From positions 1 through 24,431 of the forward strand of contig CAZTKU010000022.1 of assembly GCA_964614245.1 (NCBI GenBank): a stretch of DNA of 24,431 nt. Reading direction: 5' to 3'. A program made the translations under genes and the position numbers. Of this stretch, positions 8,806-15,741 are shown piece by piece (position 1 is the stretch's first letter; each line of letters starts with the position of its first letter). The notes under the pieces were generated by a model. It did not search any database. It was given only the letters and a program-made list of their open reading frames with translations, and was not told the origin of the DNA. The stretch comes from VGWB01 sp964614245. GTDB taxonomy: Bacteria > Bacteroidota > Ignavibacteria > UBA10030.

Positions 8806-9217
8806 CGTTTAAGTTAAGCAAAAAGTTCCAGAACAGCGCATTTTTTTTTGCCCGCCGCTGAAGATCCGGAAAAGACTCAGGGTCTTCCGGGAAAAAGGCC
8901 CCCCCAGCGAAAGGACTGATCCGGTGGTGAGATCCGATTGGCCAGTGACGATTACTGATTCCACCGAAGGAACGCGTTTGAGATGCGCGCAGAATCCGCG
9001 TAGCAGGACTTGAGAATAGCGAATCGGCTGAATTATGGCAGATAGATCATGCGGAACAACTCACCGAAGCCGCATACGCCAAGTAGCTGCAAAGGCGAGA
9101 GGGGATTGCCTGCATGAAGTAAGTCCCTGCGGGCCCGACGCGACACTTGTGCTCTTGAAATCGAGGCATTACTCGTTCTTTGCCTTTCGGGCAAAAAAGG
9201 GATAGTTTTCGCTCGAA
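8806..9217. other. Intergenic region between divergent operons; no gene recognised
   Basis: This stretch separates the leftward efflux operon from the rightward kinase operon. It has a run of nine T (8841-8849), a bulged hairpin (8866-8890), three copies of GATCCG (8864, 8918, 8931) and a small hairpin TTTGCC-N5-GGCAAA (9179-9195) close to the kinase start. None of the hairpins is followed by a U tract, so they are not terminators. I see no convincing open frame or known riboswitch pattern. A weak TTGAGA (9010-9015) with TATGGC 18 nt later is the best plus-strand promoter guess and I do not call it. Confidence 0.4.
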
Positions 9218-11062
9218 ATGAGGAGTCTCGGCTACAAAATAGGATTGGGCTACTTTGTGCTCGTCTGCATTAACGCAGCCACAAGCGTTATCGCCATTTA
9301 CAATTTCTCTCAGCTCAGGGACTCTGTCGATCTCGTTTTCAGAGAAACGTACGAGAGCGCTACTGCTGTGGCCAACATGGTCAAGATTCTCGATGAGCAG
9401 GAGAACGCCCGCTACTCAATGATGATCGACAATCCTGAGTATTATGCCTTCTTTAATGCGGGGTGGGGTCGTTTTGTGGATCTCTGCACCAGGGCAAGAG
9501 GAACGACGAGCTCTCCGCCCCAAGCGGCTATACTTGATAGCGTCATGCGAACGTACGAATCCTACTTGAGACAAACGGACTCCCTCTACCAATTGCTTCA
9601 GATAAAGAGAAAGACCGCCCTACCGGGTCTCTATGAAAAATACGTTGTCCGTCCTGTTGCAGAGAAACTCAGAAACCAGTGCTTCCGTCTTCTTGAGGCA
9701 AATCAGCAGGAGATGTCGGCGACGGAAACGAAGGTTCGCACCACCTCACGAAATACAACGTTCAGTCTGATTTTCACCACGCTTGCCTCGCTTGCGCTCA
9801 GCATCATTGCCAGTATTCAGTTTACCAAGATCATCCTTCGACCGGCAGAGAAGCTTACCCAAACCGTGCGGAGCATCAGCAGGGGGCACCTCAACCAGAA
9901 AATCGATATTAAGACGGACGATGAAATCGGTGAACTCAGCCAGGAGTTCAACAAGATGACGGAACGACTCCGGGCGTACGAGGAGATGAATATTCATCAA
10001 TTGATTTCGGAGAAGAATAAGTCTGAAGCGATCGTCGCCAGCATTCCCGACCCTGTAATTGTAACAGATCAAGGAAGCCAACTCCTGCTGATGAATCAGG
10101 CTGCGAAGAAAGTCCTGAGCATCGCAGGAAACAACTGGCAAGGCAAGTCCCTGCGGGAGATTGTGCGGGGCGAACGCTGGATCAAATTGCTGAGTCCGGA
10201 GGGGACGCAGGAAGAAGAACGGGCAAATCGAGACCCTCTTCTGTCGATCCGGCAGGGGGAGCAAACACTCTACTTCCGGCCGAGGCAGACGACGATTGTT
10301 GACCAAGAGGGAAGCATTCAGGGAGTCGTTACGCTCTTGCAGGACGTCACACGGTACAAGGTTCTCGATCGCATGAAATCCGAATTCATGGCCACCGTCT
10401 CCCATGAGCTTCGCACACCGCTCACGTCGATCAACATGGCCATCGATATCTTGTCCCAAGAGGTGCTCGGGCTCGTCAATGAACGCCAGCGGGATATGCT
10501 CTCGACGGCAAAGGATGATTGTGAGCGGTTGACCAAGCTTGTGCGAGAATTGCTCGATCTCTCCCGCCTGGAGTCCGGTAAGTACGAAATGAAGCGGGAG
10601 ACTGTGAACCTGCGGACGCTTGTTGAAGAAGCGCTAAAGCCGCTTCGGCTGCAGTTCAGGGAGAAAGGCATCCAGGTGGAGACCGATATATCGCCGACAA
10701 CACCAGACGTACCGGGTGACCAGCAGCAGCTCTCATGGGTCATGACGAATCTCGTCAGTAACGCCCTGCGTTATACGCCGGAGAACGGGAAGGTCATAAT
10801 CCATTCAGAGATCGAAAACGACTCGGTGCGAATTTCAGTTGCTGATTCGGGGCGTGGCATTCCGGCGGATGCTATCGAGATGATCTTTGATAAATTTGTG
10901 CAGGTGAAGCAGGCCACAGATTCGATGCCGGGATCGGTCGGGCTCGGTCTAGCCATCGCCAAAGAAGTCGTGGAAGCCCATGGTGGAAAAATCTGGGTCG
11001 AAAGCATTGTTGGCAAGGGGAGCACATTCCATTTCACCATTCCTCGGTCACGGGGGGCATAG
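9218..11062 (+). CDS. Membrane sensor histidine kinase (HAMP-PAS-HisKA-HATPase)
   Basis: 614 aa. Transmembrane helix 1 (about 9-29), an extracytoplasmic helical sensor region of about 150 residues, and transmembrane helix 2 (182-202) are followed by HAMP (203-256), PAS (about 266-380), HisKA with the phospho-acceptor His396 in SHELRTPL, and an HATPase domain with N box (Asn511, Asn515), G1 DSGRGIP (543-549) and G2 GLGLAI (575-580). All catalytic motifs are intact. The domain order is that of KinB/NtrB-like kinases. The signal is unknown; the sensor part looks like a four-helix bundle as in chemoreceptors. The next gene starts on the base after its stop, so it almost surely phosphorylates that regulator. 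The start has no strong ribosome site (GGGATAG is about 17 nt away), but transmembrane helix 1 follows immediately, which supports this ATG. Confidence 0.93.
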   Translation: MRSLGYKIGLGYFVLVCINAATSVIAIYNFSQLRDSVDLVFRETYESATAVANMVKILDEQENARYSMMIDNPEYYAFFNAGWGRFVDLCTRARGTTSSPPQAAILDSVMRTYESYLRQTDSLYQLLQIKRKTALPGLYEKYVVRPVAEKLRNQCFRLLEANQQEMSATETKVRTTSRNTTFSLIFTTLASLALSIIASIQFTKIILRPAEKLTQTVRSISRGHLNQKIDIKTDDEIGELSQEFNKMTERLRAYEEMNIHQLISEKNKSEAIVASIPDPVIVTDQGSQLLLMNQAAKKVLSIAGNNWQGKSLREIVRGERWIKLLSPEGTQEEERANRDPLLSIRQGEQTLYFRPRQTTIVDQEGSIQGVVTLLQDVTRYKVLDRMKSEFMATVSHELRTPLTSINMAIDILSQEVLGLVNERQRDMLSTAKDDCERLTKLVRELLDLSRLESGKYEMKRETVNLRTLVEEALKPLRLQFREKGIQVETDISPTTPDVPGDQQQLSWVMTNLVSNALRYTPENGKVIIHSEIENDSVRISVADSGRGIPADAIEMIFDKFVQVKQATDSMPGSVGLGLAIAKEVVEAHGGKIWVESIVGKGSTFHFTIPRSRGA

Positions 11063-12391
11063 ATGGAATCACAAGTGCCCAAGGTACTCGTCGTTGATGA
11101 TGAAGCGAATATCCTGAAAACCATGGGTATCTGCTTCAGCACCATTGGATACGAAACGCGGCTCTTTTCCAAGCCTCAGGACGCCGTGGAAATCCTGCAT
11201 CGGGAGCGGTTCGACCTGGCGTTCATTGATCTCAAAATGGGTCCGATTGACGGAATGGAATTGATGCAGGAGATCAAGAAGTATTCTCCTGATACAACAG
11301 TCATTATTATCACAGCGCATGGCTCCATTGATAGCGCCATTGAGGCCCTGAAGAAAGGAGCGTATCACTACTTACAGAAGCCCTTTGATTTCAAGGAATT
11401 GCAGCTGTTCGCGCAGAAAGCGTGGGAGCACCACCAGCTTGAGCAGGAAGTGAAGAATCTGCGTGATCAGCTTACCGAGTCAATCGGGGGCGGTGAGATC
11501 ATCACGCGCAATCGCGAGATGCTTGCCCAGCTTGACCTCGCCGCGCGCGTGGCCGAGAGCACGATCTCGGTGCTTGTCGAAGGGGAAAGCGGGACGGGGA
11601 AGGAACTTTTTGCCTATTTTATTCATGAGCGGAGTCCGAGGGCACAGAAACCCTTTGTGCAAGTCAATTGCGCTGCATTGCCGGAGCAGCTCCTGGAAAG
11701 CGAACTCTTCGGTCATGTGCGCGGAGCTTTCACGGGTGCGGTGAAGGACCGTCAGGGGCGGTTCGAGTTCGCCGATGGCGGCACGATCTTTCTCGATGAG
11801 GTAGCCGATCTCTCGCTTGGAATTCAGGCAAAACTCTTGCGTGTATTGCAGAGCAAGGAGTTTGAACGTTTGGGTGAGAGCGAGCCGCGAAAGGTGGATG
11901 TTCGTGTCATCGCGGCAACGAATCGCAATCTCGAGGAGGCGATGAAGGAAGGAACATTCCGCGATGACTTGTTCTATCGTCTGAACGCAGTGAGGGTCAA
12001 GCTGCTGCCGTTGCGTGACCGAGCAGAAGATCTTCCGCTTTTGATTCAACACTTCCTGAAGAAATTTGGAAAGGACACGCCAATCCAACTCTCACCCGAC
12101 TCTATGAAGGCTCTCCGAGCATACCGATGGAGCGGAAATGTTCGCGAGCTGGAAAATGTCATGGAGCGCGCGGTTTTGCTCGCGAAGAACGGCATCATTA
12201 ATCTCCCTCACCTTCCTGAGGAGATTCGCTCGGCTCTCGAGCGTCCTGTGAGCGAGCTCTCGCTCGAGGAAATGGAGAAGCTCCACATCAAGAAAGTTCT
12301 TCAGCACGCCAAGGACTATGATGAGGCCGCGCAGCTTCTCGGCATTGATCCCGCAACATTGTGGCGTAAGCGCAAGAAATATGGGTTGTAA
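11063..12391 (+). CDS. Sigma-54-dependent response regulator, NtrC/AlgB type
   Basis: 442 aa. Receiver domain with the acidic pocket (VVDDE, 10-14), phospho-acceptor Asp56, the TAHG segment and Lys106. The central AAA+ domain has Walker A GESGTGKE (174-181), GAFTGA (221-226, the loop that contacts sigma-54) and Walker B IFLDE (242-246). A Fis-type helix-turn-helix ends the protein (about 418-441, AAQLLGIDPATLWRKRKKYG). It is thus a complete enhancer-binding activator of sigma-54 RNA polymerase, switched on by phosphorylation from the kinase just upstream. The C-terminal helix resembles AlgB. It starts on the base after the kinase stop (GGGGGG serves as ribosome site), so the two are translationally coupled. 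Its probable target is the sigma-54-like promoter 178 bp downstream of its own stop. Confidence 0.95.
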   Translation: MESQVPKVLVVDDEANILKTMGICFSTIGYETRLFSKPQDAVEILHRERFDLAFIDLKMGPIDGMELMQEIKKYSPDTTVIIITAHGSIDSAIEALKKGAYHYLQKPFDFKELQLFAQKAWEHHQLEQEVKNLRDQLTESIGGGEIITRNREMLAQLDLAARVAESTISVLVEGESGTGKELFAYFIHERSPRAQKPFVQVNCAALPEQLLESELFGHVRGAFTGAVKDRQGRFEFADGGTIFLDEVADLSLGIQAKLLRVLQSKEFERLGESEPRKVDVRVIAATNRNLEEAMKEGTFRDDLFYRLNAVRVKLLPLRDRAEDLPLLIQHFLKKFGKDTPIQLSPDSMKALRAYRWSGNVRELENVMERAVLLAKNGIINLPHLPEEIRSALERPVSELSLEEMEKLHIKKVLQHAKDYDEAAQLLGIDPATLWRKRKKYGL

Positions 12392-12405
12392 AGCCTCCCC
12401 GGTGC

Positions 12406-12465
12406 CCTGCAATTTGCAGGATGACGCAACCATTTGAGACTCAAGCGTTTACTCCGCACAAACGC
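12406..12465. repeat. Cluster of three inverted repeats, possible enhancer sites
   Basis: CCTGCAA-T-TTGCAGG (12406-12420), TTGAG-A-CTCAA (12434-12444) and GCGTTT-N9-AAACGC (12445-12465) lie one after another in the 60 bp after the regulator stop. No U tract follows, so they do not form an intrinsic terminator. Their centres are about 140-180 bp upstream of the start predicted from the sigma-54-like element, the usual distance for NtrC-type activator sites. The three repeats differ in sequence, so at most one or two would be sites for the same protein. Confidence 0.35.
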
Positions 12466-12568
12466 CTGATTCCCGAAGAAGCATTGCATTTTTCAATCTA
12501 ACTCCCGCCCTGCTTCGACAATGCCTGGTGGGGTCCCTCTTTTTGAACCGCTTTCGTGTGTTTCTCGC

Positions 12569-12582
12569 GGCACAGGGATTGC
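12569..12582 (+). promoter_or_regulatory. Sigma-54 (-24/-12) promoter for the STAS-TonB operon
   Basis: GGCAC-N5-TTGC is present with the strict spacing GG-N10-GC (GG at 12569-12570, GC at 12581-12582), matching the sigma-54 consensus TGGCAC-N5-TTGC(A/T) except for C before GG and C after GC. Transcription would start near 12593, giving a leader of about 73 nt before the STAS gene. A gene for a sigma-54 activator with intact GAFTGA lies immediately upstream. Chance occurrence cannot be ruled out by eye. Confidence 0.6.
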
Positions 12583-12653
12583 CTGCTTCTTTTTCAGATA
12601 ATGCAAACAACAACTTGGTTTTGAACCAGGTGTTATTACCCCTAACGCAAACC

Positions 12654-12666
12654 GGAGGGAGGAGGT
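12654..12666 (+). promoter_or_regulatory. Strong double Shine-Dalgarno before the STAS gene
   Basis: GGAGGGAGGAGGT runs up to the ATG at 12667. The first GGAGG has ideal spacing (8 nt). It is the strongest ribosome site in the window and fixes this start. Confidence 0.7.
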
Positions 12667-13008
12667 ATGGCAGTTAAAGTCACCACCATGAACAACCTCG
12701 AGATTGCTGTCCTCGAGCCGCGCGGGTCGCTGATCGGTGGCGAGGAAACAGACGAGCTGAAGACCAAAGCGCGCGATTTACTGGAGCAAGGCAACAAGAA
12801 GCTGGTGTTGGATCTGGGTGGCGTAGCCTATGTCAACAGCTCAGGCATCGGTGCACTTGTTGGCATCCATACGATGTACACAAAAGCCGGGGGGAAGATT
12901 AAGCTGTGCGAAATGGGCAAAGGGGTGCAGAATGTGTTCGTGATTACGCGGTTGGCGAGCGTCTTTGATGTGGAAGAGACGCGCGATGCCGCCGTGAAAA
13001 GTTTCTAG
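12667..13008 (+). CDS. STAS-domain protein (anti-sigma factor antagonist type)
   Basis: 113 aa, a single STAS domain of SpoIIAA/RsbV size. The key loop YVNSSGIGALVG holds the phospho-acceptor serine position (Ser58 or Ser59), normally phosphorylated by an anti-sigma kinase in partner switching; Asn replaces the more usual Asp before it. Glycine and hydrophobic core positions are kept (KLVLDLGG, GGKIKLCEMGKGVQNVF). No anti-sigma kinase, phosphatase or sigma factor gene is beside it. It is the first gene of the TonB energiser cluster, 46 bp before exbB. It could regulate a sigma factor elsewhere or act directly on a cytoplasmic face of the machinery. STAS domains also bind lipids and nucleotides in other settings, so the role is open. 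Confidence 0.85.
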   Translation: MAVKVTTMNNLEIAVLEPRGSLIGGEETDELKTKARDLLEQGNKKLVLDLGGVAYVNSSGIGALVGIHTMYTKAGGKIKLCEMGKGVQNVFVITRLASVFDVEETRDAAVKSF

Positions 13009-13054
13009 CTTGTTGTTCACAGTTCCATTTCACCACATAATCTAAGGAGTACCC

Positions 13055-13795
13055 ATGAAACAATCTGTATTCATTACGACGGTTCTCATCGTCGCCCTGG
13101 TTATCGCATACGTCATTTTCGAATTTATGATGCCGCAGTACATCAAGGACGGTGGACCCCTGGTCATCGGGTTGATCGCGATGACCATTATGGTTGTGAC
13201 GTTCATGTTCGAGCGTATCTTCTCGCTGCGGAAAGCTCAGGGACGCGGTTCACTCGCGGTGTTCCTGAAGAATGTGACGCAAGATATCAACAAGGGTAAC
13301 ATCGAAGGTGCCATTGCGGCCTGTGACAAACAGCGCGGTTCCTGCGCAAACATCATTCGCACGGGCTTGGACAAGTACAAGATGCTGGTTCAAGAAGGAG
13401 AGATTAAGAGCCAGAAGGAGATGATGGCTGATGTTCAACGGGCCATCGAAGAAGCGATGATGCTCGAAGTGCCTCTGCTCGAGAAGAACCTTGTTGCGCT
13501 GTCAACGATCGCCACGATCTCAGTCCTGTGGGGCCTTCTGGGCACGGTGTTAGGCATGATTCGTGCATTCCGTGCTATGGCCCGCGCTGGTTCTCCAGAT
13601 CCTATTCAGCTTGCTCTGGGAATCTCAGAGGCTCTGGTCAACACCGCTGGTGGACTCATCGCAGCGATCGCGGGTATTCTTTCATACAACTTCTTCACCA
13701 CGAAGGTTGACAATTTTACATACATGATTGACGAGGCAAGCTATTCGATCGTGCAGACGCTTGCTGAGAAACTCCCAGGCGGAAAATCCAAATAA
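13055..13795 (+). CDS. exbB: MotA/TolQ/ExbB proton channel family protein
   Basis: 246 aa. Hydrophobic segments at about 4-23, 34-53, 145-169 and 192-212. The last two frame the diagnostic ExbB/TolQ motifs LWGLLGTVLGMIRAF and SEALVNTAGGLIAAI, which line the proton path. The extra N-terminal helix compared with E. coli ExbB is common in Bacteroidota-type proteins. A soluble region (60-140) lies in the cytoplasm. With ExbD it turns proton flow into motion of TonB. TAAGGAG lies 7 nt before the ATG. It is followed closely by two exbD genes, which favours ExbB over TolQ; a Tol-type or gliding-type role is less likely without pal/tolB or gld genes. Confidence 0.92.
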   Translation: MKQSVFITTVLIVALVIAYVIFEFMMPQYIKDGGPLVIGLIAMTIMVVTFMFERIFSLRKAQGRGSLAVFLKNVTQDINKGNIEGAIAACDKQRGSCANIIRTGLDKYKMLVQEGEIKSQKEMMADVQRAIEEAMMLEVPLLEKNLVALSTIATISVLWGLLGTVLGMIRAFRAMARAGSPDPIQLALGISEALVNTAGGLIAAIAGILSYNFFTTKVDNFTYMIDEASYSIVQTLAEKLPGGKSK

Positions 13796-13809
13796 GGTGA
13801 GGTCCTGCT

Positions 13810-14274
13810 ATGCCAAAACTCAAGAAAGGCCGCATTTCAGTCAGGATCGACATGACACCGATGGTGGATGTGGTGATGCTGCTGCTCACCTTCTTCATGA
13901 TGACAACGCAATTTCGACCGCCGGAGGAGGTCCAGGTCGATCTGCCGGCTTCTCACTCGGATTTCAAATTGCCGGAGTCGGATGTCATCATGGTGACAGT
14001 CTCCAAAGACGGGCGGATTTTCATGGGAGTTGCCTCGCAACATCTCATGGGCCAGCTGTTCGGTGAGGAAAACAAGCTGCGTCCTGCCGTCGAGGTGGAT
14101 CAGAACCAGCTGGCTACCCTTCTGGTCCAAGCTCGAATCTCCAATCCGAAGCTTCGCACCGTCGTGAAAGGAGACAAAGGAGCACCCTACGGTCCTGTCG
14201 AAGACGTGATCGATGTCTTGCAGAAAGCCCGTATTACGCGATTCAATCTTGTCACTGAACTCGAAAAGACTTAA
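13810..14274 (+). CDS. exbD: ExbD/TolR family biopolymer transport protein (first copy)
   Basis: 154 aa. A short basic N-terminus, then one membrane helix carrying RIDMTPMVDVVMLLLTFFM. Asp20 matches the protonatable aspartate of ExbD (Asp25 in E. coli). The C-terminal half is the periplasmic dimer domain that binds TonB (VVKGDKGAPYGPVEDVIDVL). It starts 14 nt after exbB. Together with the next gene it makes a two-ExbD set typical of Bacteroidota and relatives, where the copies may form a heterodimer inside the ExbB pentamer. Confidence 0.93.
   Translation: MPKLKKGRISVRIDMTPMVDVVMLLLTFFMMTTQFRPPEEVQVDLPASHSDFKLPESDVIMVTVSKDGRIFMGVASQHLMGQLFGEENKLRPAVEVDQNQLATLLVQARISNPKLRTVVKGDKGAPYGPVEDVIDVLQKARITRFNLVTELEKT
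13846..13871 (+). repeat. 26-nt direct repeat shared by the two exbD genes (copy 1)
   Basis: Identical to 14374-14399. It encodes the core of the membrane helix entry, IDMTPMVDV. Flanking bases differ mainly at third codon positions, so strong protein constraint or local gene conversion explains it. Confidence 0.8.
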
Positions 14275-14286
14275 TGGAGTCTACAT

Positions 14287-14793
14287 ATGGCAGCTGTTGA
14301 AACTGGTGAATCGAAAAGTGCAGCCCGCAAGGCGGGCAAAAAGCACAAGAGGAAGCGTAAGGTAGGAGTACGCATCGACATGACACCGATGGTGGATGTC
14401 GTTATGCTCTTGCTTACCTTCTTTATGCTGACGACGTACTTCAGCAAGCCTCAGGCGATGGAGCTCAGCCTCCCACCGGATGAGAAAACCACTGTCGAGG
14501 TTGCTGAATCGAACTTGCTCACGGTTCGTGTCGCAAAAGACAATGCCATTTTCTGGTGCATGGCAAGGGATCCTGCGAAACCGGTCGAGTTCAAAGAGCT
14601 TCGCTCTCTGCTCTTGGAACGCAACAAAAGCAATCCAAAGCTGATCACCCTGATTAAGCTCGATCGTGAAAGCACGTATAAGATGATGGTTGACATTCTG
14701 GATGAATTGAACCTTGCCAACGTTACAAGGTTCACCCTTGCCCCCATGAATGAGTTTGACAAGCGCCAGATCGAAAAAGCAAGGGCCTTGTAA
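14287..14793 (+). CDS. exbD: ExbD/TolR family biopolymer transport protein (second copy)
   Basis: 168 aa. It has a longer, strongly basic cytoplasmic N-terminus (KAGKKHKRKRK, 16-26) than its neighbour, then the same helix motif with the protonatable Asp37, and a periplasmic domain (IKLDRESTYKMMVDILDEL). The periplasmic halves of the two ExbD proteins are clearly diverged, so they are paralogues and not a recent duplication. GGAG lies 8 nt before the ATG and the gap from the first copy is 12 nt. Confidence 0.92.
   Translation: MAAVETGESKSAARKAGKKHKRKRKVGVRIDMTPMVDVVMLLLTFFMLTTYFSKPQAMELSLPPDEKTTVEVAESNLLTVRVAKDNAIFWCMARDPAKPVEFKELRSLLLERNKSNPKLITLIKLDRESTYKMMVDILDELNLANVTRFTLAPMNEFDKRQIEKARAL
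14374..14399 (+). repeat. 26-nt direct repeat shared by the two exbD genes (copy 2)
   Basis: Identical to 13846-13871, in the same reading frame and protein position of the second exbD. Confidence 0.8.
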
Positions 14794-14811
14794 GAGAAGG
14801 AGAGAAAGTCT

Positions 14812-15525
14812 ATGGAACAACTCGAGGTGAAATATCATACGAACTACGGTGCCCCCGAGCTCAAGAAGTCATACAGGAATTATCTCGTGCGCGGGTTGGT
14901 CATCGCAGGGGCTTTCCACTTCCTGGGAGCGGGTGTCTATTGGGGAACCATCTATCTGTCCCAAGAATTGGAACCGACGCGCGTTGTGCGCATTATGAAG
15001 TTAAGCGAGCTCGGACCACCACCCTCCCTCCAGGGCGCTGCTCCCGCTGTTGCAGTGACGGGTGCGGCCGTGAGGCCGAGCGTTGGTATCCCTGTGCCCG
15101 TCCCTGATGCCGAGGTGAGCCCTGAGCAAACGATCGCGACACAAGAGGAGCTGAGCAGGCAAACGGTTCTGCCGCAAACGTCTACATCTGGTGGGGTCAA
15201 AGAAGAGATCAAGATTGAAGAGGAAGAGCCGCCGGCCGACTACGTCCCGTACGAGAAGGGCCCGGAACCGATCAAGCAGGTTACCCCCAAGTATCCTGAT
15301 CTTGCAACGCGTGCTGGACTTGAAGGGACGGTCTGGGTGAAAATCTGGGTCGACAAGGAGGGGAGGGCCAGGAGAGCCGTGGTTATGAAGAGCGACGCGG
15401 AGATCTTCAATCAGCCTGCACAGGATGCGGCGATGCAGTGGGTCTTCACACCAGCGATGATGAAGAATGGTCCGGTATCGGTGTGGGTTTCTATCCCATT
15501 CCGATTCAAGCTGCAAGGGAAGTGA
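14812..15525 (+). CDS. tonB: Energy transducer TonB
   Basis: 237 aa. A cytoplasmic N-terminus of about 24 residues, one membrane anchor (25-49), a Pro/Glu-rich periplasmic linker (about 60-155), and a TonB C-terminal domain (158-235) with PKYPDLATRAGLEGTVWVKI and the closing AAMQWVFTPAMMKNGPVSVWV. The domain contacts the TonB box of outer-membrane receptors and pulls on them using energy from ExbB-ExbD. The N-terminus before the helix is longer than in E. coli TonB. AAGGAG lies about 10 nt before the ATG, and the gap from exbD is 18 nt. No TonB-dependent receptor gene is in the window, so the partner receptors are elsewhere. Confidence 0.92.
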   Translation: MEQLEVKYHTNYGAPELKKSYRNYLVRGLVIAGAFHFLGAGVYWGTIYLSQELEPTRVVRIMKLSELGPPPSLQGAAPAVAVTGAAVRPSVGIPVPVPDAEVSPEQTIATQEELSRQTVLPQTSTSGGVKEEIKIEEEEPPADYVPYEKGPEPIKQVTPKYPDLATRAGLEGTVWVKIWVDKEGRARRAVVMKSDAEIFNQPAQDAAMQWVFTPAMMKNGPVSVWVSIPFRFKLQGK

Positions 15526-15528
15526 TCG

Positions 15529-15741
15529 TTGAAGCAGGTGGATGTTTCGAAGATCTTCGGATACGCCATATCCGGGGTCATGACGATCTTTGGCATCCTG
15601 GTCTTGACTGGTCTGGTGGTGAACGAAGAGTTACCATCGAAATTCCGGATCACGTTTGGCATCGTTCTGGTGTTGTTCGGTATCTACCGCTTTGCGGTGA
15701 CACGGATCCGGGCGTCCCAGGCTGAAGGAATGGACCAATGA
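15529..15741 (+). CDS. Small two-helix membrane protein of unknown function
   Basis: 70 aa. Two hydrophobic helices (about 10-31 and 39-57) joined by a short turn (NEELPSKFR), with a basic end (RIRASQ). I recognise no family. The frame starts with TTG at 15529, three bases after the tonB stop, with AAGGGAAG about 10 nt upstream; GTG at 15538 is an alternative. The stop overlaps the ATG of the next gene by 4 nt (ATGA), so translation is coupled. This tight packing is the main reason to believe the gene is real. It might be an accessory subunit of the TonB complex. Confidence 0.7.
   Translation: MKQVDVSKIFGYAISGVMTIFGILVLTGLVVNEELPSKFRITFGIVLVLFGIYRFAVTRIRASQAEGMDQ

Noticed and set aside
8866..8890. 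Bulged hairpin CCGG/AAGAC with GTCTT/CCGG as terminator
   Set aside because: No U tract follows in either direction; the nearby T run is on the wrong side.
9025..9038. GG-N10-GC spacing before the kinase gene as a second sigma-54 promoter
   Set aside because: Apart from the spacing, the bases (GGCTG...ATGGC) match the consensus poorly.
9179..9195. Hairpin TTTGCC-N5-GGCAAA as terminator
   Set aside because: It is short, and no U tract follows on either strand.
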